A stretch of 29,827 nt of DNA, from NCBI GenBank assembly GCA_019649035.1, contig BMAT01007511.1:135799-165625 (forward strand). The letters run 5' to 3'. The notes beneath the pieces were generated by a model that was not told the origin of the DNA, ran no database searches, and was given only the letters and a program-made list of their open reading frames with translations. The translations under genes and the position numbers were made by a program. This DNA is from Elysia marginata. Lineage: Eukaryota; Mollusca; Gastropoda; Plakobranchidae. Positions 1 through 9,700 of the stretch are shown here, piece after piece; position 1 is the stretch's first letter, and each line of letters starts with the position of its first letter.

Positions 1-1
1 G

Positions 2-295
2 CATGGTCATACACCTAGACTAAAGAAGAATCCATTAGCCTTTGGGCTATTGTATAAGCATTATCGAAAGCTTTGGAAATGTGAAAATCAACCTCCGTTC
101 CATGTGGGCTTCAATCCTAGATGTATCAAGCGGCGCGAGCATTATAGTACTGTAATTGACTCGGGCCTACGTGAGAGTGATGATTCAGCACTAAACCTGC
201 GGCTACCTGGTGGCGACAGGCGTGAAGACATAAACCAGTACTCACATAGCGCAAGCTCATTCTCTATAGCCAGATATGAGTGGGAGTTCAACTAA
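2..295 (+). CDS. 3'-terminal coding exon (partial) of an unidentified plus-strand gene, possibly a receptor tail
   Basis: A reading frame is open from the left edge of the window to a TAA at 293-295, about 97 codons. The true exon may begin after an AG at 17-18 or 24-25, so the first few codons may be intronic. The translation is complex rather than repetitive. It contains NPLAF followed by GLLYKHYRKLWKC, then a hydrophilic tail rich in Arg, Ser and Asp. NPxxF, then a short amphipathic stretch ending in Cys, resembles the end of helix 7, helix 8 and the palmitoylated Cys of rhodopsin-family GPCRs. That is inference from one short motif, and the residues before NP (LKK) are not membrane-like. 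A canonical AATAAA follows about 300 nt after the stop, which supports a real 3' end. The gene converges on the giant minus-strand gene. Confidence 0.45.
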   Translation, partial: HGHTPRLKKNPLAFGLLYKHYRKLWKCENQPPFHVGFNPRCIKRREHYSTVIDSGLRESDDSALNLRLPGGDRREDINQYSHSASSFSIARYEWEFN

Positions 296-783
296 CGCTT
301 GAGAATGATGTAGGCCAGATAGGAAAAGGGGCATGGGGGATATAGGATGCGTATGAGGGACAGGTCTAAAACCGAGAAAGATATTATAAAGCCCAAGAAA
401 AGCAGTGGGAAATAGAACGACAGAAAGTAGTGAGAAAGCTGACAAGGTCGAAGAGATAGATTTAGAAAGAAATCAGAGAAGAAAATAATGCTCAAAGGAG
501 ATATGAAGAGTCAGATTAGTCCGGGATAAAAACTGGCATTTTTTTGTTACTTTTTAACCACACATGAAATCGCAGATTTGATCTAGACGGAATAAAGAAT
601 GCGAACATTGCGACGCGTATAAAAATGTATGAGAAAAAAACTTTTGTGTTGAAGATGTTTAAAAATGTTGCTCTGACTGGGTTAGGGGGTTAACTAAAAC
701 TGCTTTCAGTGTGTGTGAGTTATAAAAACCATTAAAAAGATTAAAAATCTACTCTACAATCACACTATGTTAAAGAAAGCAAA
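296..783. other. Non-coding stretch between convergent genes (3' UTR / intergenic)
   Basis: Purine-rich sequence (300-500) followed by AT-rich sequence. It would hold the 3' UTR of the plus-strand gene up to about 620. If the giant minus-strand gene ends at 784, its 3' UTR must also lie here. Read on the minus strand, however, it has no AATAAA or ATTAAA. I see no convincing coding region in it beyond the edge exon. Confidence 0.5.
591..596 (+). terminator. Polyadenylation signal AATAAA for the plus-strand gene
   Basis: AATAAA lies 296 nt downstream of the plus-strand stop codon. Cleavage would be expected about 10-30 nt further on, near 610-630. A GT-rich stretch that could act as the downstream element is seen only around 640-720. 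It is the only AATAAA in the left 780 bases on either strand. Confidence 0.45.
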
Positions 784-3700
784 TTAGCAGGAACTAACCC
801 CGTGCAAAGAAGTTCCGCTTTCATGCGCACGCCCAGATGCCGTTTTCTCTTCCGGCGAAAAAGGCCCGCGAGGCGGATTCGGGTCGAATCTGGCCCAAAG
901 TCGGTCAAACCGTTTAGAGTAGCCTTGCATTGTGTTTGTAGTCGCCTCCCCCTCGATCCCGTCCAAGGCGCCATTGGATTTTTTACGGGCTACTGTGGGC
1001 CCGAATATCGTTCTAGACTGTGATAAGATATCCTCCCCTAAGCTTTCCAGTTGTGCGCTAGACGCATCCGATGCGCTCAGGTTTGTTTTCCGCGAAGACT
1101 TTCTTTTCTCGCCAGGCGAATCAGTACAATGCCCATTGGGTTCGCTAGCGTTGCGCTTCTTCTCAATTTCCTGCATGAATTTGCTTTTGCTCCGTCTGCG
1201 TTTCTCTTTTTCTGTGAAAACTTTGGATGCTCTCTCGCCAACTGCTGAGTTGGTGGCGGCTGGGGCAGGCGAAGAATTGCTAAAATGAGTGTCTAGGCTT
1301 GAGATCTCAGGACGGGGTGGCGGACTTTGAGAATGAATGGCGGGTGTAGAGCGCAGGGATGACGCCACTATAGACGAGGTAGCTGTTGCTGTAGGTGAAA
1401 GAATATGGTGGTGATTGGTTGGGCGTGCAGGGTTGGCGTTGCTGCTGTTTCGAGAAACAGAAAGACAATTTAAAGATGAAGGAGGAGTTTTCAATGAAGA
1501 ATGGATATCATGAACGCTTGCTCGACGAGGGGATGTTAGTCCATGTGTCTGACAAATGTTTAAGTCTGTTTTTTGTGTTGCAATTTCGCTTTCTCGGCGG
1601 AAATCCTCGTGAGAATGGTGATGAAAACTTTGCTGGTTCATCGTAACTGCAGGCTCTTGATAGATACTTTGAGTCACTGAACTGAGAACAGGTATAGTCT
1701 GGGAGCCACAGGCCTTCGGTTCATGATGGGTCATTGAGGCGTGCGTCTGTATATTGTGAGGAAGCACTGATCTGTCTGGAACATGCAGGGAAAGGGCGGC
1801 ACCTCTATCCTGGGTATTGGCAGAGCCTGATCCGAGACTGTTATCAGACCCACCTATCCCAGACTCATCCGGCTCGAGAGGAACCTCTGATAGGACGCGA
1901 CAAACCACGTGACCCGTAGCGGTCCTTGTGTCGATGATAGTCTCAGGGAATTGATAGCGTACTGGTTGTGGCTGAGGGTATGGTGCTGGCGATGAATTAG
2001 TATTTTCATTGTGGTTATGCAAACGTGTCAATGGGAGAGTCATGTCACTTGCCGTTTTATGAAACATGGGGATGATAGAATGATTGTGTTGCTGTTGCTC
2101 CGGCAATCGATAATGATGTTGTTGCTGCTGCTGCTCTACAAGCTGATTGTGGTGATGGTGGTGGCGATTTCCCTGCGGTTGCCACACGTTCTCATGCTGT
2201 TGATCTTTTTCACTCTGCTGTCGAAAAAGAAACTCTTCTTTGATTTCCGCCCTCTTTTTGAAAAACTCAAAAGTGTCTGAAGATTCCGACTCGGCAAGCT
2301 CCCCAAAAGATACGTCTTCGCGAAAATTGTCCGAGGAAACCCAGGGATCAGGAGTGGGCACCACGTCCAAAGGGAGATTATACGCTTCCGGCACTCGAGC
2401 GCTCGAAAGAGGACTATACACCGTGTCGTTATCCGGCTCCAGTTCTTTGATACCAGTCTTTTCATGGAACAGAGATTTTGAGCCTTGTCTTACATCACAG
2501 GTGATAGACTCACGTAGAGAAAACTGGGCTAGGTCAGGATCAGGAGGCTGCCGTGCCGATGATGTCATTAGAGGAGATTCCAGTTCTGCGGGTAACGTAT
2601 CGTCTACCACATCGTGCTTATTTTTAACACTCAGACCACTGGAATGGGGCTTTTCTGCGGGTTTCCCCGCGCTAACAGGTTTGCGAAAGACCGATGACTG
2701 AGCGATCCCGAAGGACACAGTATCATTCTCCAAATTATGTTGGTGGGTTTTGTGATGCGAGTCATACATTGGTGTCATGTTGTTTTCAAACCGAGAGGAG
2801 GCTGCATCAACAGCCCACAAAGCTTTGCTCTGTGGTGGCGTATGATGCTCTCGTCTGAGTGCCATGCTGTTATATTTTTCACGAAGCTCGTCAAAATTTA
2901 CCTGCGTCGTGTGCCTGCGTTCGTTATACATGCGTTTGCTTTTAGGTGCAGTCGGAGGAGCTTGGCCTTTACCTGTAGACTGTTGACTCGCCCCAGAAAC
3001 ATCTTGCGTTGCACCAAAGCCGCTAGTTGTAACTGATGAAGGTTTCCAAGAAAATGGATTAATCTGATTTCTAGGAAACGCCTCACTGTTTGCAATCTCC
3101 CGAAAAGGACTCTCTAAGCGGGTGACAATGTTGCGAACGCCCTTTTCACCACCAGCACTATGAGGTCTAGGATCTAAGGACAATGATAATGACGAATTAG
3201 AACTTGATCTGCTCTCAGCATTCAGTTTCAGTTTGAGCTCTGCAACCTTTGACCCCTCGAGGCTATGTTTTCTAAGCGATCCTGCTTGGAAACTGCTTGA
3301 GTTACTTAAGGACGTTGATGCGCTTTCATCTTCACTGAGTTCTACTTTCTTTAGAAGCTCGGAGACTATACTTTTGTCAAACGTCCCAGAAACGACTCCT
3401 CCAACTTCTCTTTCCAGTTGCTGTGATAAAAATGGCACCTTATTGAACTGAGTTTGTCCGCTTGCTTCTGTTTCGTTTCCAGCACCTGTAGGTCGATCTG
3501 TAATGGATTTATCAGAATCGGTTGTATTGGTAAGTTTGTTTACTAATTGAGACACCATGGGAGATTGAGGCGAAGCCCCGGCTTTGGCTACCCATGGTGA
3601 GTTTGGGCGTGTTCTTTCTAAGGGTGTCCATGACTCAGGAGAACTAGAGTCTGGACTGTTAAATTTTTCCACAATATCAAATATTGCCCCACTAGCGGTG

Positions 3701-6700
3701 TGGCGTCTGGGCTTTCTCCCACGACGAACAACGTTCATTTTGACCACATCAGACTGCGTAAGGGACTGAGATAGATTTTCCAACTGGGCCGAAGGGTCAT
3801 TGGGCTCTTTGGTTTGCTCTGATGCCGTTGGGGCTGACGTAGAGTTCGGTTCTCCCCATCCCTCGCTCTTCGGTGTGAGTCTGCCTTTTCCAAACAAGCG
3901 TTGTCTTTCAAGTGCCCATGCACTAGGAGGAGGCTTTCGTGATTGCACTTGCCTGTCTCTCTCACTTTCTACGCCTTCTTCTGTTTCTTGTGCTATAACA
4001 TTTATAAGCCTGTTTTGAAGTAAAGACGCAAACTGTTGTTGGGACTGAGTCGGGCGCAGATGCTCTGTATCTTTGATGCTTTCCTTGGACGAGTTCAGTT
4101 TTTCCTGTATCTTATTTATTCTATCTGATATAGAAAGCTGTCCAATCGGCGCCCCTAAGAGTCTAGGCGACGACGAGTTTTCAAAGTGTATATCAGTTGA
4201 AACAGAGTCTTTATGGTGACCCTGCACAGGCAAATGACCATAAAAAGAAGCATTAGCTGAAAAAGAGGTGTTTACAGACGCGCTCTCTGAGCTTATGCGG
4301 CTCCCAAACGAATCAAGTTCTGCTTCTCGGCGATGTTTATCGCCAATCATGTCCTTTAAATAGTCTGTTACCCAAGACTTCATCTCCTTAGTGACGGGAG
4401 CGGGCGGTTCAGAATTTGTCGTAAGCAGGGGGTTTGAACTGGGTTTCAAATCTGCAATGTTGATTGATGAAGTCCTTTGAGCCTCATCATTAGGCGCATT
4501 AATATTACCAACTGTAGCATTTCCACAGGGCAGTTGTGTTGGCCCAGTTGAAGATACAGATGTCGGGATATCCGTGTGGGATCTTCTAGCAAACACAGGC
4601 AAGAACTCGCTGCCTTTTGCCAATGCTTTAGCATTAAAACTTGGCCTTGGCACATTAAAGACCTTAGCTGGTAGTTTTAGATGAAGTGGTGCCGATCCCA
4701 AAATCAAATCATGAGATTGTGGTATCGGTACATTAAAGGAATTGATAGGGGTTTTCTGCTGAAAAGATGCGGGTCCCACCATCTGATCCTCAGCTTGTGG
4801 TACGTTAGTCATTGTGTTGGTATCAGGTATGCTTGACTGTATTGGATCTTGACGTTTCAACGATGGAGGGTGTTGGGGTTGTGGAGGAGCAGCAACTGGC
4901 GGACGTGTCTCTGGCATCCTCTCTGATTCGTTTGTTAAAACCTTAAGACTGGTTATAGACTCATAAGCCGTGTCATCTTCGAGCGTGGTCCTAGACCCTT
5001 GCGTGTTATCTGTGATGCCCATTTCTTCTCCTGTATTTGAAAAGACTGCAAGAGGGTCTTGGAATGGGATATCCACACGTTTCGGATTTCCGGAACACTT
5101 AGCACCATCCCCAGATGCAGCAGCAGCCGCCGCCGCTAAATTCTGCTGGGCTAAATCTTTTTGACGTTTCATGATTGCTGCCGCTAGTTCCGAATGGTTC
5201 ACCTGAGCTCTCCGTCGGTCTCGCCGATTTTGGGAAACGTCACTAGGTTCAGAAAGATTTTCACTTTCATGCAGATGAGCCATATATTTAACAGATACCC
5301 CGCGGTCTGGGATGCGCTCAGAAGTGGAAGAACTTATGCCCTTCTGTGGTTTGGGTGCAACTGGCGGAGGAGGTGGCTTTTTGTAGACATTTTGAGAAGG
5401 AGAGTCTTGGGACATGGCTTTGGTGAAGATACTTCTATCTGAATCTGCAACGCCATGCTTTTGATGCGATTGTGAATTTTCTGTTACCAACGACTGAGAG
5501 CGGTAAACCTGCTTTAGTTTCAGATCGCTTTTCCGACGTTGCCAAGTCTCTTCTGCTTCTTTCTTCTTCTGCTTTTCATCGTCCAGTTGTTCCCAGAATG
5601 AGCGTATACTTCTCCTTCGTTCTTTGCTTAGGTTTACCTTACTTCCTGTACTGTCTACCGAGGATCTTCGTCGCCTAGAGGCGTCCTCTACAGAGAAAAA
5701 CTGGTCGTTATGAGATATTGAATTGTCTTCTCTGTCTTCATGGAATGTGTTCTCCTCTCTGCCAGTGTAAATAGTTGGAAGGTGGTTTTCTTTTTGTTCA
5801 CCGGGCAGTTGTGAGCGGCAATTCAATTCTGCACCTCTGTCGTCTGGAGCTGCTAGCATATCATCCTGCACAACAGATACAGATGACTTAGAATCTTTTA
5901 TACTAAAACTATTGGTGGAGACTTTTGACTTTTCGACACATGAACTACTAATAGTTTCCCTAAAGGCTGGATTTGAGTTTCGATTTTCCTTCTCGATGGT
6001 GGTGACCAGGGAGTTGCTGCTGACAATAACAGGAGCTGTGGTCAGAGAATGTGACGTATAAATACCATCCTGCGCTTGTATTACACCGTGGGACTCTGAA
6101 TAATAAGGAAGGGTATTTTTTCCTTTGGCCTCATTCTCTAACTTTATTTGACCCATTTTTTCAACATTGAGAGCGGGTGGTGGAAATTCTTGCTTAAGGG
6201 CGTCATCTTGGTGTTCGTGACTTAATCTCCGCACAATTGATGGCAAAACAGGGGAGAGCAACACAGGGCCTTCTCGAGATGATTTTTCCGGACACTCTTC
6301 AGCCTCAGCATGCTTAAGAGACTTAAAATCAAAGTCTTTAAGTTCAGCAACTAATTTCTTCTTAATATATTTATTCTGATAATGAGTTCGGATCTCCGAC
6401 AATAAGTTTTGTTTTTGAGCAAAATCTACACCAATGTCTGAGTCAATTTCATCAGTAGAATTCGTCTTCTGTTTGTTTTCTTCGTTTTCGTTATGAGCGT
6501 CTTCTGATGTAAGTAAGACGGTATGGTTACTCTGCAGGCTTGATTTGTTTTGAGAATCACTTAAGCTCGTCAATGGAGACTCTTGAGTAAACACGTTGTC
6601 TTGGTCTGAGCTCATAACCCCCGGGCTGCCATCAGCTTGTTGAAGGTATTCGTAAAATGCCTCCTCTGGCGACCGGCCGTCGTTGTCGTTGTATTGTCGA

Positions 6701-9700
6701 TAGCTCAGACGGTGGGCTTCATCAATTTCAAAACTGATGAAAAACTCGTCGTTGTCCGGTAAGTTGTGCCCGTCTGACATTTTGTCCACATGAACAATAT
6801 CCTTGTCGTCAATGTGACCGTGATGTTCTTTGAACTGCTCGCGTAGTCTTGCGGAGTCAGTCATAACCTCGACAAAATTCTGGGAGGAACTGCTCATTTT
6901 AAACCCTTTACAACTCCTCTCTGGTGTTGGGCTGTGCATACCATCTACGTCTTTGTATGATATTGGGACCTTAGGATGATATTCTTTGCCCTGAATGTGG
7001 CTGTGGTTAGAGGATGAATCAAGACTCGGTGAAAAGTTTTGACAACTATCTACTATACCACGTGACTTAGCATCAATGTTTTCATAACTCCTAACTGAAA
7101 ATGTATTTTCGTTCATACAGCTGGAATTGTTTGGAGTGTAAAAGATAAGACCGTTGCTCTCAGTCAAACCATTTTGTAGCGCCTCCGAATCGATAGAGCT
7201 CTGGGTGTTTGAAGCTATTCCTTGCTTCTGTTCCAGACATGAATCATTTATGTTTTTACCACCAGAGCCATCTTCTGGATCTTCCTCTCCCCACTCTTCA
7301 GCCTCCCCTTCTTCTTCCATTTCGTCCGATAGATACTGAAGAATGTCTTCTCCGAGTTCATCCATAGTCTGAATGATATCGCCCGGTATCTCACCACTTT
7401 CATCAGAATAATCGTCTGGATACTCCTCTTTATACATCAAAGTGTCATTTTGGTCCGCATAATCATCATAGTCATCTGAAGAGTCAGTGTAGTTATGATG
7501 ACTCGATCCATCCACACATTTATCGCTCGAAAATTCAGTAGCGCCAATATTGCCGTGCCCTTCGTCGTCGTAAAACTCTTCTTCATCTTCTGAAGAGTTA
7601 TTTAAAAAACCCAGTTCGAGTTTTAATTCATCTTCAGGGTTGCTATTGGAGAAACCAAACTCTTGCTCCCCAGCTGGGTAGTAAAACTGGCCTGTCTGGT
7701 CACAGTGGAAACCTTGTCCGTCATAATATTCTCCGCCATCGATGTATTCTCCATAAATGCCTTCTTCTTCTTCCACCACGTTATAACTATCGCACATGTC
7801 CTCTTCGTCAATTTCACACACACTTCCGGCAGTGGCGGCAGACATGCTGTCTGCAATGGAAGAGGCTGTTGAAGGAATGTCTGAATTACAGTCACCTGAA
7901 CCAACCCGAGGACTCGCTCCTTTCAGCATGATGTCTTCCACCAACCATTCCTCTGTGTGTGCCCGCCGCTCTACTAGCTCCTCATCCCCCGGCGGAGCAC
8001 GTCCGCTATTGCCACATCTACCAACAGAGACACTACCTTGGTTGGATGTAGTGGAGAAATTGGATGCCATGCTTATTATGCTCTCTTTCCTTGTCATGTC
8101 CGCTTCATACATTTGTGGATTCACACTGAAACCAGTTGAGTGAGAAAACTGTTCCTGGTGAAAGCCTTGGCGTGTATACATAGCGTGTTGTTCTGAAACA
8201 TAATGAGCCTCGCCGAGGTGTTGGTTTTCTCTATAATCACCATAATCCGCGGCACAGGTCAGTGGATCTACTTCTTCTGCGTCGTAGTCGGACTCGCTAT
8301 TTATCATGGATCTATTAGAATCGTTAGACATTGCATCCCCTCTATGTTCACTATTGCTAGAGGATGCCTCACTTTGCCTTGCCCACTGTCCGTGGCCTTT
8401 ACCGTGAAATTGGTTCGTTTCGGTACACAAAAAAGTTTCTTGAACACCGTATGTCTCATGGTTTTCACCAACATTGATGCTTTCGTGAGGTGTTCTTGAT
8501 GGCTCCCAAAAAGCTTGAGAAGTATCAGAAAACCTTGGCTGCTTACAGTCACCGCTCTCTTTACTGCTATTGCTTTTGGTTTTTTCGGTTTTTCCGCTTT
8601 CATCCGTTGCAATATATTCTTGGATGCTCCTACTTTGATCGTAATATGACATATCATCTCTGGAAGAGAGAACAGGTTGGCTATGGCTTCTTTGAATTGC
8701 ATCAATAGAAGAATCAAATGGAGCAAGAAACTCTGGGCTATTCTTATTTTCGCCTATTTCCCTTTGCTCATAGTACTCCTCATAGAATCCCTCAACGTCC
8801 CTGTCTTCCTCAGGTGCATCAGAGTGCTCGTGATGATACAGTTCATGGCCGGATTCAAACTTTTGTTCTCCCAGCATCTCATCCTGAGGGCTAGCGTTTC
8901 CACTGCTTCCTTCCCTAGACTTCAGCTTCGAGTTGAGCTTTCCGAACAGCTCGTCCAGTTTTTCCTTGGTGCCACCGGCAGTCCAGCTTTTCTTACGTTC
9001 CTGAGAAGGTTTCGGGCTGTTGACAACCACATCTGGGGGATCCACAACGACGATTGGATTGTCTGCCAACTCGCGAAATGATCGCGGAGTCTCAAAGCCA
9101 GGAGATGTTTTTCTGATTTGCGTTTTCGGAGGTATATTTTCTTGTACCTCTTTCTGTGTTTTGTCGTTATCTTTGTTAAATCCCTCTTCATCTGGTGGAC
9201 TTTTGGGGGAGACAACATGTGTCAAAATTGGCATCTTCGACCATATAGAAGTCATTTGGGATATCTTTTGGCCAGATTTTCTGTTGTTTATTTTTCTCTT
9301 TTTCGATGAGAATGGAATATCTGATTTTACACCATAAAAGCCAGATGCAGCGATGGGCTCTAGAGTATCTGAATCACCATGATCATCTTCTTGAGGTAGA
9401 GTAAGGGTAGTCTTGTGTACGCTGGGGGATGCAGACTCGACTTGACCTTTTAACATGTTCACTGGTTGGTTAGAATGGTGATTAATCCTTGAAAAGGAAC
9501 CTATTCCTGTTTTTGTTAAATCGAATTCCAGCGTTCCCTCAGCTTCATCAAACTCTGTACTGTCTGCAAGTGTTAAAGTTACGTCGTTTGTATCGCCTTC
9601 CTCGTCATGGGCAATGTATAACTGGTCATTCTCTGCACCAGAGCTCAAATGCTCTATGGACGTCGCTAGGCTGACGGAGTTACGGGCGGATACATCATCT

